This document shows, one piece after another, positions 46,608 through 58,094 of a DNA stretch of 64,000 bases (position 1 is the stretch's first letter; the number at the start of each line of letters is the position of its first letter). The notes beneath the pieces were generated by a model. That model was not told the DNA's origin, searched no databases, and was given only the letters and a program-made list of their open reading frames with translations. Source of the DNA: Aphelenchoides besseyi (taxonomy: Eukaryota; Nematoda; Chromadorea; Rhabditida; Aphelenchoididae); NCBI GenBank assembly GCA_024699855.1, contig JAMPIQ010000003.1, positions 2,170,001 to 2,234,000 of the forward strand, in the 5' to 3' direction. The position numbers and the translations under genes are program-made.

Positions 46608-47446
46608 TCAACCTTTGACCAATCCGATGTTTTCAGCTTTCTCGTAGGTTGTTTCGTGTTCAGTTTTCTGATGTCGCTTAGATCGCCGATTCAACCGTCC
46701 AACAATTCGACGAGCAAAACAACGAATTGCACGCAAACATCGTGCCGAAGCCATTTTCTTTTTGTTCGGATTCACAGCAAAAGCCGTTCGAGCCACAAGT
46801 TCGAAGATTTCGTTGACTCCCTAAAACAGTAGAAACCAAAATCAACCTTCGACTAACCTCTTTTGTTTGGGCCGAACATTCGAGGTACGCTCGAGCTCCG
46901 ATCATTTGAGCAACTTGTTTCGCTTGGTCTTCTTGCACAGGTATCTCATCAATTGAGTCAAAGTTATTGCGAACATCCACTTTATTTCCAATTAGAAAAA
47001 TCGGAGTTAAAGGACAGGATTCACGCACCTTAAACTTATTGTATCAATCTTAAAAAATAATCACTGACTTCTTGTGCCCATTTTCTTACATTCTCCAGAG
47101 AAACAGGTGAATCAATACCGAAGCACAGAAGTACAACGTCGGTATTTCGATAACTCAAGGCACGTAATCGCTCGTAGCCTTCTTGGCCAGCGTTGTCCCA
47201 CACTCCCAATTTGATCTGAAAACATTGAGAATAATGTAAGATGAACAATAAACTCACTGGTTGATTGTCAAGTTTAAAGTTTACGGCATAAGTCTCGAAA
47301 ATGGTTGGAATGTAACGATCAAGAAAGATTCCTTGTTTGAAGACCATAACCAAACAAGTTTTACCACACGCTCCATCGCCCACAAGAACAATTTTTCGAC
47401 GCGGTGGCTCTTGAATTCTCCTACGAAACGAGCGATAGATCGACAT
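46608..47446 (-). CDS. Atypical Rho-family small GTPase, no CAAX box
   Basis: Four exons on the minus strand from ATG 47446 to TGA at 46608. All GTPase motifs are present: P-loop VLVGDGACGKTCLV, switch I YIPTIFETYAVNF, switch II WDNAGQEGYERLRALSY, LIGNKVDVR for guanine recognition, and ECSAQTKEGVNEIFEL. The switch II motif is DNAGQ where Rho proteins have DTAGQ, and the next residues are EGYERL instead of EDYDRL. The catalytic Gln and P-loop Gly are kept, so it is not an obvious Rnd-type inactive protein. The C-terminus is a long basic stretch (ARRIVGRLNRRSKRHQK) followed by about 20 residues ending GLVKG, with no prenylation Cys. It might reach membranes through the basic patch. Orthology to crp-1 or chw-1 cannot be decided here. 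Confidence 0.85.
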
Positions 47447-48429
47447 ACTCCTCGAACTTCAACGACTACTATAGTTTACGCGTTTAGCTCCAAAAATGAC
47501 TCTAATTTTGCTGCAGACTCCGGAAGAGTCCCGCAAACACGTGAAATGAACTCGTTGGATCGAACGAACATGATAAGACCGTTGTTGAGTTGAACGCACC
47601 CATTCGTTTAGCGGTTTTCCCAAACGATAAACTCCTGTTATCTTTTGCCTTGTCAGAAAGCCAATAGCTTTCATTCAACGACAAATGACGAGAATTTTTT
47701 CAATTTGCAACAAAAAACGTCAACTTTGTTTCTTTAGCATCTAGGCTTGGAATCTTGGCTTCAGGTTCATAAGACTTACTGTAGGTACATCCACTTAAAA
47801 TGCGAAGATCAACAGTAAAAACGATTATTCAGATTCAAAACATGAAACTCGCTAGATCTCTTAAACGGAACTCAACATTGGAATTCAGTCTTTTTAGAAG
47901 TCTATGATCTCGGGAAAACGTTTGTTACAAAGTAAATTCAGTTAAAAAAATGGTTGTTGTACATCATTTGGCTTTTAGCAATGAATGATCGAACTCAATA
48001 TTTCTCTTGGTTTTAATGGTTTTCACGACTTGAAATCATTTGCGAACTTCTCAATTGTCATTCAAATCTCTGGTTACTTCTCTCAACACATCCGATGGTC
48101 TTCCTGGTAGTACAGCAGCTTTGATTCTTTGCCTATTTCCATAACACTTAAGTTTGTTGAGTTTTCTTTGTCGTAAAATCGAACAAATAAACGAAATTTG
48201 TTAACGAATTTGGTTGACCTGAGAATAGAACTTCATTGTTCTCTCGACGGAATCCGATTTCAAAACGCTTTTCATCCGCGAATGACGTGACTCTTCTTCT
48301 CGGTAGGTGTGTCATCAGTTAGTCGATTTCGCAAACTCGTCCGCTTTTTCTTGTTCATTGGACATTTTAGTTTGTTCAAAACAAGTTGTTTGTTGTTATT
48401 GTTGTTAGTCATTGGTTTGGTAGTTGGAA
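47447..48429. other. Spacer between the Rho gene and NEMF
   Basis: Divergent upstream regions of two genes. Only short frames. A TTGTTGTTAG acceptor about 20 bases before the NEMF ATG suggests trans-splicing. No RNA gene or repeat recognised. Confidence 0.4.
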
Positions 48430-51400
48430 ATGAAGTCGAAGTACACGACCACCGATGTTTGTGCCGCAGTTTTCGATATTCGACGATTGATTGGAATGCG
48501 AGTAGTCAATGTCTATGACATCGACTCCAAAACCTATTTGTTGAAGTTGCACAAGTGAGCTCGAGTATTTTAAGATAGAATCCTGTTGTTTTTAGACCAA
48601 ATGACAAGGCGTTTATTTTGTTCGAATCGGGGGTTCGGATTCATTGCACTTCACATGATTGGCCCAAATCTCAGGTTCCATCGGGGTTCAGTATGAAGTT
48701 TCGAAAACACATCAACCAGAAACGATTGACTCACGTTGCTCAGGTCTGTAGAATTCGATTTTGCAGTTTTTGGATTGTTCTTTAGGTTGGAGTAGATCGA
48801 ATTGTTGACATGACATTCGGTGATGAAGAACGAGCATGTCACGTGCTTGTGGAGGTCTACGATCGTGGAAACGTGATTCTGACCGATGCGGACTATAAAA
48901 TTCTAAATGTTTTGCGACCAAGAACTGATCGTGAACAAGATGTTCGCTTTTCGGTGAAAGAAACGTGAGTACCGGCTTCTGATTGTTTTCATGTTCAAGT
49001 GCAGTTATCCGTTGAATTTGGCTCAACAAGAAACCTTTCTTCCATCATTGGATAACATCGCTTTGTTCTTGGAATCCGCTAAACCGGAGGATTTGGTTCG
49101 TCGCGCCTTGGTTCGTCACGTGCCGTTTAGTGGCCAGCTTCTGGAGCACGGCCTGATCGTAGCCGGTATGCCGCCGAATGCAAAGGTAAGAAGAATTCCA
49201 GTTCTTTTCATTGGTTATTTAGATAAAAGATCTTGGGACTGTGAGAGCGGGAACTTTGATTTTGATGGAGGCTCTTCGAACAGCTGAAGAAGTTTCGCAA
49301 CGTGTCCGAGAGATGCCATCCAAGGGTTTCATCACGTACACAAAAATTGAACGTTCCGACAAATCTGAAGGAGAAATTTACGAAGTAAGTCGACGATTTT
49401 TTCTTGCATTTTTGTATTAACTTCAGGAATACAATCCGGTTTGTTTTGCTCAACACACAATTCCCGACTCGCAGTTTATGGTCAAAGAGTTCGAAACATT
49501 CAGTCAGGCCGTTGACAACTTCTATTCGCTTCTCGACACTCAAAAACTGCAACAACGAGCAAATCAAGCTGAAAATGAAGCGATCAAGAAGTTGAACAAT
49601 GTGAAAAAAGATCACGAACGACGTGTCAAAGCGCTCGAAGAAGTTCAAGACGTACAGGAGAAACGAGCTCATTTGATTCAAGTCAACAAAGAAGATGTCG
49701 ATGCATGTTTAACGATTGTGCGGTAAGTAGACTACGAACTTCAGTAATCATCCGAATCTTTTAGTCAATGTCTTGCAAATAAAATGCAATGGGATGAAAT
49801 AGCGAAGTTAATCGAAATGTCTGCTAAACGTGGCAATCCTTATGCCAAGATATTCGTTCGTTTGAATCTTGCTGAGAATACTGTGGTCCTGCGTTTAAGC
49901 GATCCATACGAGCACTTGGACGAAGAATACACGAACCAAGAGAATGAGAACGACAATCAATCGGAGAACGATCAATTAGCTCAAAAAAAGAAACCATCAA
50001 TCAAAAAGGGAATGGACATAGAAGTGGATCTCGACTTAACTGCTGATCAGAACTGTCGAAAATATTTCTCTGATCGAAAAGCTGCAGCAAGTAAACAACA
50101 GAAAACACTTCAAGCATCGAAAGTTGCATTGAAAAATGCGCAGAAACAGACGTACAATAAAGTCCAGCAGGTAATAAGCTATCTTATTGTTGTCTATTAA
50201 CTCTTTTGCTTAAGGTTCGTACAAACACAAGCCTTCTACGTGCTCGTAAATCGATGTGGTTCGAAAAGTTCTATTGGTGCATTTCCACCGAAGGATATCT
50301 GATCATTGGTGGTCGAGATGCACAACAAAACGAAATGCTCGTTAAACGTTATCTTCGTCCGGGCGATGTCTACGTTCACGCAGATCTTCACGGCGCTTCG
50401 TCGGTTGTGGTTCGAAATAACAATCGTGAAGCAGAGATTCCACCGATGACTTTGAATGAAGCCGGTTCAATGGCCGTTTGTTTTTCGAGTGCTTGGGAAG
50501 CGAAGATTGTTGTTAATGCGTGGTGGGTTCGACATGATCAAGTAAGTGTTGAGGAGTAGTGTATAAACGATCTTGGATTGTGTTTTAGGTGTCCCGTACT
50601 GCGCCAACTGGTGAGTATCTTCCGGCCGGTTCATTCATGATTCGCGGAAAGAAAAACTTTTTGCCGAGTGTTCAATTGCAACTTGGATTCGGTCTGATGT
50701 TTCGATTGGATGAAGAGTCGACTCAAAGACATTTGGCCGAGAAACGAGAAAAGTTAACGAGCATAAGCGAAGCACCGTCGATCGATCAGCAGTCAGAAGA
50801 GCTTTCTAAAGTGTCAGAAGAAGACGTTGAGTTGAAAGACGAGAACGATGGTCAAAATAGTGAAAGCGATGAAGAAGAGTTTCCGGATGTTGAGGTTTGT
50901 ATATCTTTAAATCGATGTTAAATTTGTTTTGTAGGTCAATTTAGATTCGTTGAAAATCAAACCACAAACAACCAATGTGAACGAAGAAGATTTTACGCTC
51001 ATTCAGTTGGGGCAACCGGAGAAGAAAGTGGATGAACGTCAGAAATATTTGGATTCCAAGAATGAAGAGCTGAAAAAAGCTGAAGAAAAAGAGTTTAAGA
51101 AAGGTAGACCGCCTTTTTGAAGGTCACTTATTGTATTCAACGTTTAGCTCAAAAGAAGAACGCACCGTTGACCAAACGACAGAAACACAAACTCGACAAG
51201 ATTCGAAAGAAATACGCGAATCAGGACGAAGAAGAACGAGAATTCCGAATGCAACTGATGGGCACTCAAGCATCTTCAGGTATTTGATTCAGTGGAGTGT
51301 TCATTTGTCAATTCGTCTTTTAGTGATGTCGAAATTTGTTTCACCGTTGAGTATTTTAAAACCAAAATCCAAAAAGCACAAACAAGAGATTCCGGAAGCT

Positions 51401-51990
51401 AATTGGGAAGTCGATATGGACGAAGACACAAAACCGATTTCGACTCGTGAGAACTCGAAAATTGCAGAAGATCCCGTGGAGCCAGAAATTGTCAAACAAA
51501 AAGAACCGATAGTTGATGAAGAAGAAACAAAAGAAGAAGTAAACAACGAAGAAGATGACGAAGCCAACGAAGACGATGCACTGGATACTATAGACACTGA
51601 ACAATCAGCTATCACGTCGTTGACTGCGAATCCGAAACCCGACGACGGCATTCTCTACGTTGTTGCTGTTTGTGGTCCATACTCATCGGTACAAAAGTTC
51701 AAGTACAAGGTTGGTGATGTGAATTGTGAGCAGTTTTAAATCAGTTTTCAGGTCAAAATTACACCAGGAACAGGAAAACGAGGAAAAGCAGTGAAAACAG
51801 CCCTTCAACTCTTCCTGGTTGGTTTGCTTGTTTACGATTTTGAAATGATTGATTTCAGAGAGATAAAAATGCAACTCAAGCAGAACACGATATGGTCAAA
51901 TCACTGACATCCGATCCGGGACCAACTCAACAACTACCGGGAAAAGTTCGTGTATCAGCACCACAGCTTTTGAAGATGAAGAAAAACTGA
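48430..51990 (+). CDS. NEMF: NEMF / Rqc2 ribosome quality-control factor
   Basis: A multi-exon gene from ATG 48430 ([18 protein letters not shown]) to TGA 51988-51990. The N-terminal NFACT-N part shows [46 protein letters not shown] and [13 protein letters not shown]. Then come a helical middle region, the conserved [20 protein letters not shown] with [17 protein letters not shown] (NFACT-R), an acidic coiled region, and the C-terminal domain ([55 protein letters not shown]). NEMF binds stalled 60S subunits carrying peptidyl-tRNA and adds C-terminal alanine tails with Listerin. The [13 protein letters not shown] motif, needed for tRNA handling, is intact. Confidence 0.95.
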
Positions 51991-52182
51991 CGATGTGTTT
52001 TTATTACCGGTTTAATATTATAAACAAAAATTTAACAATTACAATGCCGTTTGATTGAATGATCTCAACGGCAATAGCTGAATATGTGAATTACTTACAG
52101 TTGCTATTTGTTCGCTCGAAAACATGTCGTTGGGAGACTGTAGATGAGCTACTGAGCTTGTCGTTTTTTTGCAACAAACGAA
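51991..52182. other. Short spacer between convergent genes
   Basis: NE MF 3' end (AATATTATAAAC near 52013) meeting the 3' end of the minus-strand chemoreceptor. Nothing else recognised. Confidence 0.4.
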
Positions 52183-53491
52183 TCAAGAAGCAAAATGCTT
52201 GGAGTAGCCGATGGCCGCCTGTCTATAGCTGGTTACCATGATTATTGCCACTAACGGATTCAAGACGGGTAATAATGCATAGGACGAGAATAACAATTTG
52301 TAGCTTACAAATCGAAAGAAATTGAAGAAAAATGTTTCATCCGAAAACTGTAACATTAAAAGGGTAATAGACGGTAGATAGTACACAACTATCGGGTTCA
52401 AAGCCTAGAAGACTAACTAGTTCATGTTTGAGAAGAACTGACTTGAACGGAAATGGTGATGGTCATCTGTCGAGTTAATTGAGAGTTCGTTGTTGACATA
52501 TAGCGAGACTCGTGTTTGAAGTACAAATAAACTCGCCACGCAGTGAAGAGTATAATTAAGTAGTTCCATTTGAAAAAATAGCAGCAAATCGTCCAGAAAA
52601 GAAACAGAAATCGTTGATTCTAAGAATGAAAGTGAATGATGAATGTTGTCAATTACCGCGCTATCCAAATTATACCTCTCCGAGAACATCGGCAATAAAC
52701 GTGGACAATTCGGATTCAGTTGATGAACCATCTGCATATTCTTATCGTAAGAGTTCGCTGACAGTTGAGTGATAGAAAACGATGCGGCCAATGAAATTCC
52801 AAAAATAAAACCAATCAATGCTCCAAAACTTCTGTTCGACATTTTGCAATTCCTCAAAACTGATTTGCCTTACAGTCCAACTTGTTCAAACCTACCAACA
52901 CAGAAGAATGTACTAAACCTGTTTTCGTTAATTTATATTGCTAACAAGAAACCTACTCGGTAGACGAACGGAATACAAGCAAATGCCACACAGAGATAAC
53001 AACCCAAATACTCCAAAATCAACAAGTAGTTCAAATTTTTGCCCTTGAAAATCTCCATCTTTTCCATAATCGGCACTAATGGTCCGTCCAAGCTCATGCT
53101 CAGCAAACTCACGTTGCCAATCAAAATTGGTCGCTACAACAATCGCTTGAATCAATCATCTACGATAACCTACGGCCTGAGTGCTAAACTGAAAAAGAGT
53201 TGAACAGAGGTCGATTATCAAGTTCGTGTATAAAATCTTCAAGTAGATTCTCATTAAACTGTGTGTATAATGACGAATCAAGTAGAACAAAAAAAGATTA
53301 AGTGCACAAGCCAAAACGGTCACAATAGTGTAATAGAAACGAGAATACGGATCTGGACAATTTATATTTAAATCTATGGACATGTTGTTGAAAATCGGTT
53401 TGAACACTCCTCCGACAAGTTCCACGAATATCGAAGTATTAACAGCGACACTATTTATGATGCATAACGGTAGACTAAAGACCAATAGCAC
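52183..53491 (-). CDS. Nematode serpentine chemoreceptor (7TM GPCR)
   Basis: Minus-strand exons encode a seven-span receptor. Visible spans are YYTIVTVLACALNLFLFYLI, YLKILYTNLIIDLCSTLFQF, YLLILEYLGCYLCVAFACIP, RSFGALIGFIFGISLAASFS, the IVVYYLPSITLLMLQF span, and a last span ending SSYALLPVLNPLVAIIMVTS before YRQAAIGYSKHF. The PVLNPLVAI...YR end is the hallmark of Str/Srh-type nematode receptors, which usually act in chemosensory neurons. Start could be Met 53491 or a later Met (MSIDLNINCPDP) nearer the first span. One middle intron (around 52640) is uncertain in frame, so I cannot exclude a defect. Confidence 0.7.
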
Positions 53492-54516
53492 CTGTAGAAT
53501 TAATAACTCAAAAGTTTTTCGTCGTTATAAACGAATATTTAACTTTCAAAATCTTTCAACAACGTGGTTTTTCACTCAGCAGTTCCAAAGTCGATGTTTA
53601 TATTCTTGATTATGACTATTTCGGATTTGTAATTAACGTGCATTTCTGCTTAACTTTTAATTCAAGAGTTCTACGATACATTTATTCTTCGGCATATTCC
53701 ATCGAACTTATGTTATGCACGATAATACTTGAGATGACCTTTTAACAATATTGGTTGCCACTTGATCTGCTTGATAATGTAATTAAGAAGGCAAACGACT
53801 TGGCAAAAACTGAAGTTTGCAAGCAGCAGTAGGTTCTTGAACCGGCTGTAAGTAAAATGAGGAAAACCATACGGAGCAAAAAGTCTTTATCTACAGTCGT
53901 TTAAAACACTGATTCTTTTTCCTCCGTCGTTCATGTTTTCTGTGCTTGTTTCGTCGATGGTCATCTTTTGCATGGTTATCCGTCTGATTCCAATTGAATC
54001 GGTTTATTGTTGCTTTCGCAAATGGCAGGACATAAGTTCTTTTAGCAAAACAGTTTCATAATTTGGTCCTAATCGAAGTGCTCGCTATCATGAGTTCCAA
54101 TTATGTGATTATTGTTTATTGTGGTTATACATGCATAAGAACGTGGAAATCGTAACATTCTTCAACCGGAAACTTCAGAACGCACTCGCTTCTGGCCAAC
54201 TGAACTTCAACAATATTCGTTGAAGAAGAACAACTCATTTTAGTTTTAAAAGTTCATGGAAGATAAAATCGATTAAAAAAGAGTTATTGAGAATCACAAT
54301 TTCTTTTATATAACAATCTAAATAAAAACAAACAAAAAAATGAAGACTTTAGTTCCTGGTGGATGGTCGGTTGTTCGTATCTGAGCTGTCATCTTGGGAC
54401 GATTGCTGCTAAATCGTTGTGTGGGAGAAGGAACGGCAAAGGGACAACAATTAGAAAAAATATCAAGTTTAGGACCGAGGAAAGGGAGAGTTAAGGTGGT
54501 CTAATCGGAAAGAGCT
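53492..54516. other. AT-rich spacer
   Basis: About 1 kb with no open frame of note and no repeat recognised. Confidence 0.45.
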
Positions 54517-55555
54517 TCAATTCATTTCTTCCAGGATTTCGGACTCGTCGATTGGGCGATCGTGTTGCATCGTGATCCAGCGGCAGCGACGGCGGTCAAA
54601 TTTGTCTTGGTGCAGTCGTAGTTCTTTTCGAATCGCGGAACCCGTCACTACGTTCGCCCCTTTGGAGACTGAAGGCAAATTGTCGAGCCAAACGGTTTTA
54701 ATATGCGGGAAGCGGTCGAGAGACATTTGAACTCCAAGCAGTGTCTCATGAATCTCACAGTCAGCAAGTCCTTCGATCAAGTTTGGAGAAAGAAGGATCA
54801 ACACAATATGACACGTGCGGGTGAAGAACGCGTAATATGTTTTCTCATTGAGTTCCGACAAACTGGTGATGTTCACGTGTTTCAACTGCTTCATCAACTT
54901 TTTCACCCAGTTTCCATTGTTGGTGGCGAAGAGGACCCGTTTGGTGGTCTACTCCATGGCATCAAGGAAATGACGATCACGATTGATGTGATTTAACTGA
55001 GTGCAAAACAAGTGATACGTTGGTTTTGCTCCAATGTATTGGTTGACGTGGTGTGAGACGAAAAAGCGATAACGAGCCGTCGTGAGATTCTCACTGGCGA
55101 CATGACAGTTTGCCGTCCAGACCATCAAGCTGTCTTTGATGTGTGTTCTGAATCCAGAATTTCAACGTCACTGGTGCCACAACGGGATCATGCGAAAGTT
55201 TTCGGTGACAATCAATCTTCTGTGTTGAGTGTAAGTCGTCCAAGAACTCTGTCAATTCAGAGCGACGTGATTTGAAGTGCCCAGCAACCCAATTGATTAG
55301 AACGCCGAACGCTAAGGACGAGACTCGCATCTTTCCCGTGCTGCCTCTAATCGAGTGATTGGCAAGGTCGTCGATTTTCATGCAATGACACTTGGCGTGT
55401 TCACCAGCGCCTGAGCAACGAGCGTGAGGTTCCAGACTCAGCTTCTTCTTGCCGCTGATGTGAATGACCGCTCGTGGATGCGTAGTGAAAGGTGGGACAA
55501 GAAGTTTATCAACGTAGTTGAGTGCACGGTCCGAACGACGATTTCGAAGAGCCAT
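54517..55555 (-). pseudogene. Unrecognised gene with a frame change and an in-frame TAG
   Basis: From ATG 55555 (MALRNRRSDRALNYVDKL) the frame is open with protein-like content (HISGKKKLSL, ARCSGAGEHAKCHCMK, VSSLAFGVLINWVAGHF) to about 55160. A second frame then carries clear coding character (HIKDSLMVWTANCHVASE, RYRFFVSHHVNQYIGAKP, HINRDRHFLDAME) to a TAG at 54949-54951, and continues in the same frame (RVLFATNNGNWVKKLMKQL, TYYAFFTRTCHIVLILLSP, PHIKTVWLDNLPSVSKG) to the stop at 54517. No intron with good signals resolves the frame change or the TAG. I do not recognise the family. It may be a recent pseudogene or hold base errors. Confidence 0.45.
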
Positions 55556-55695
55556 TTTGTCTCGAGTGATCGCTCAAAGAGAGATTTGATCATTAGTCGT
55601 TCGAAATTCCAGAGGATAGATGTGATTGACTGGCTTTTGGTTTTATTCTCGAAGGGTTAGCAAATAGCTTTGTTGTCAAATTGCTCAAAAGGTGT

Positions 55696-56160
55696 TTAGT
55701 CGCGCCCGCTGTTTATCGTAGAGGTCGACCATTTTTTGTCGTTTGGAGAAGCGTAAGTTGGATCGTTAGTAACTGTTTCATCTTGTTCAGCAGCGTCTTC
55801 CGTAATTGATGCGTCTTGGACTTTGAGCAATAATGCTTCAATGATCTTACCCGCTGCCTCAATGTCTGTCGTCACGATTGTTGTCAGCGCTTTGGCCGAT
55901 AGAATAGTTGCGGGCATGATTGGCGGAAGGAGGTGAAGATTTACTCGATTGTAAGTTAAATCCGAACAGTTGAAGTTCGATGACGCTGCTGAATCGACAG
56001 TTTTTTTGGTCGCTTCGAGTCTCGGTTTGCCTCTGGTGGTACCTGGACTATTAGCGGAAAACTGTGGCATACGAAAAAACAATAAAAAGAATCCGCCTAC
56101 CTCTAATTCGTTGTCCGGATTGATGGTTAATCGGTCTGTTGCTTTATCGTTCACGAGTCT
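55696..56160 (-). CDS. Unrecognised hydrophilic protein exons upstream of the broken gene
   Basis: Two blocks on the minus strand: one ending NPDNELE at a GTAGGC donor, and after a short intron one beginning FSANSPGTTRGKPRLEATKK, with a central hydrophobic-to-helical part (IMPATILSAKALTTIVTTDI, IIEALLLKVQDAS) and an acidic end, to a stop at 55696. No start codon was found. It could be the 5' part of the gene at 54517-55555 or a separate gene; the gap is about 140 bp. Confidence 0.35.
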   Translation of the reverse strand, partial: RLVNDKATDRLTINPDNELEVGGFFLLFFRMPQFSANSPGTTRGKPRLEATKKTVDSAASSNFNCSDLTYNRVNLHLLPPIMPATILSAKALTTIVTTDIEAAGKIIEALLLKVQDASITEDAAEQDETVTNDPTYASPNDKKWSTSTINSGRD

Positions 56161-56828
56161 TTTCGCTGGAGCTAATCGCCTCGTGTTTAAGACTGATTAG
56201 TAGGCCACTGGATGACGTGCTAGAGATTACGGTCTGTGGGCGGTTCGGAGTCGATAGGTCGGGGAGCCAGTTGTAATAGAATCAACGTTTATTTGGGCTA
56301 AGGAGCAGGAAAAATGAAAAGTGTCCCGCGGATTGCTCTTCCCTTGTTTGCGATGGTTTGGAGCGTCGATTTAGCGCCCAAACCGTCGCCGAAGGGCGCG
56401 AATGCGAAGGGGTTATCGAGTTTCCTCGACATTCGGACATCGAGGTATGATGCAAAATGCTCCCGAAGGAATAACTGTGAATTGGTGGCATTGTTGTAGC
56501 GATTTATGGTTGCGACCGTCGGGTTGATCAAAAGACGACCGAATTACAAAACACAAGAAATTTGGATCCTAAACGTGGAGCGGCGATTAGTGACGACTAT
56601 CAATTGACCGAAAAAAGAACCGACGGTGTTTCTTACCACTGTTGTAACCTGCAGCTAACTGCAGTTTTTTCAAATCATCCTATAGAATTTGATGGCGTTG
56701 GTGGCGGAAAACTATTCTATGTATATCGTGTTTTATTATCAAGAGCACCAGAATTCTCGATCTACAAGTAGCCGAAAAATTGTAAAGAAAATTCGTCGGC
56801 TTATGCTCAAATTGTAACAAAGAAGTTG

Positions 56829-57259
56829 TTAGGATTGTATTTCTTGTTGTTTGCAAAGAAGAATTGCAATATTTATTCCAGAAAATAACACGATAAAAAT
56901 AGTTGAGAACAAAAGTCTAAGTTTTGTTCTAATTACTTGAGTTAACTGACGACATTTTACTTCCGACTTCCAGTGGCGCCATTTCTTTTGTTGTGTGTGA
57001 ATTTGAAAAAATTGCCGTAAAAACAAAAGTCTCTAGTTGTCCAACTCAAAAACATGTATTCCGACAGTACTCGAGTGGTGTCGAGCTGATTGGAGTCTCC
57101 GGTCGACGGAGCATTGAGTTTGTTCGCTGACCCCGAAACACTTCTTCTACTTCCTGAATTAGAATCAAATTTGGAAAGACGTCTAAATTTGTATCGGAAA
57201 GAGGCGGCATTCAATAGGTGACTAATTGAAACTGACTGGAAGTTTCCATCACTTCCCAA
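56829..57259 (-). CDS. Unrecognised protein with a C-terminal membrane segment
   Basis: Upstream block from ATG 57259 (MGSDGNFQSVSISHLLNAAS) is Ser/Arg-rich (FRRLSKFDSNSGSRRSVSGS). A second block in another frame (57026 down) reads WRHWKSEVKCRQLTQVIRTK, then a good membrane span (LLFSTIFIVLFSGINIAILL) and a short tail to a stop at 56829. A short intron ending in ACACAACAAAAG would join them, but neither splice site is convincing. Tail-anchored protein is one possible reading. Low certainty. Confidence 0.25.
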
Positions 57260-58094
57260 CCGATTAGTTGAAGAAGTGACGATTTCGTATTCTCACGACC
57301 ATTGTGTACCATTTGAAGTTTTGTTTATAAGCCGACAAGCTCAAATGGTCATCCCGAACCTTTTACTGCGTATGCGGAAACAGCATTTGCCGCTGCTTCT
57401 CACGCTTTTTATCGGCCACCCTCCCGGAACAGAAATCCATCTTTGGAAACAACAGAAATTCTGACGGTTTGACTTCTCGTAAATTCTCCCAAAGGTCATG
57501 GAGTCGCAAAACGTTTTTGTCCACGATCTTGGAGCACATCAAATCGAAGGAATTTGATTGCGTGCGCTGATATGTTTGTTTGTTTGTCTTTTTAGATATT
57601 ACGAATAACTCGTCAATCTTTTCTAACCTCTGAACCTTAAACGTCTTCTTGTCAAAATGGAAATGGTCGTTTGTTTTGGTCGATATTGAGTGATATGCTC
57701 AATGACAGAATGTGTCTATGTAGTTATTTTCACTGTGAGAATTGTCAGACAGAAAATGGATGAACACACGAACTTGTTTTTACGGTCAACGATTTCTGAT
57801 CGTCGAGATTGCAAAATTGAAATCTTTTACAAATTCGATAGACACGTGTTGTTTTTTTGTCACGCAATCGGCTCCATCCGCTGTGCTTCCATGTTTGGAG
57901 TCGCCAAGATGGCCGTTAAATGGCAAAAAGAAACATCAGCTACGGCTCTTCGAAGGAATCGCAGTTGGTTTTTATGTTGACGGTACTAGTCGACTAGACC
58001 ATGTAGAAGCTAATCGAATCGGACTGAAGATCGTTGTCGTGTTTCGCGACGCGTAATTCTCATTTGCATTCTAATTGAAATTTTAGTTAACGAA
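57260..58094. other. Spacer with weak open frames
   Basis: Plus-strand frames at 57690-58056 show no recognisable domain. A TGAAATTTTAG acceptor lies just before ATG 58095. No repeat or RNA gene seen. Confidence 0.35.
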
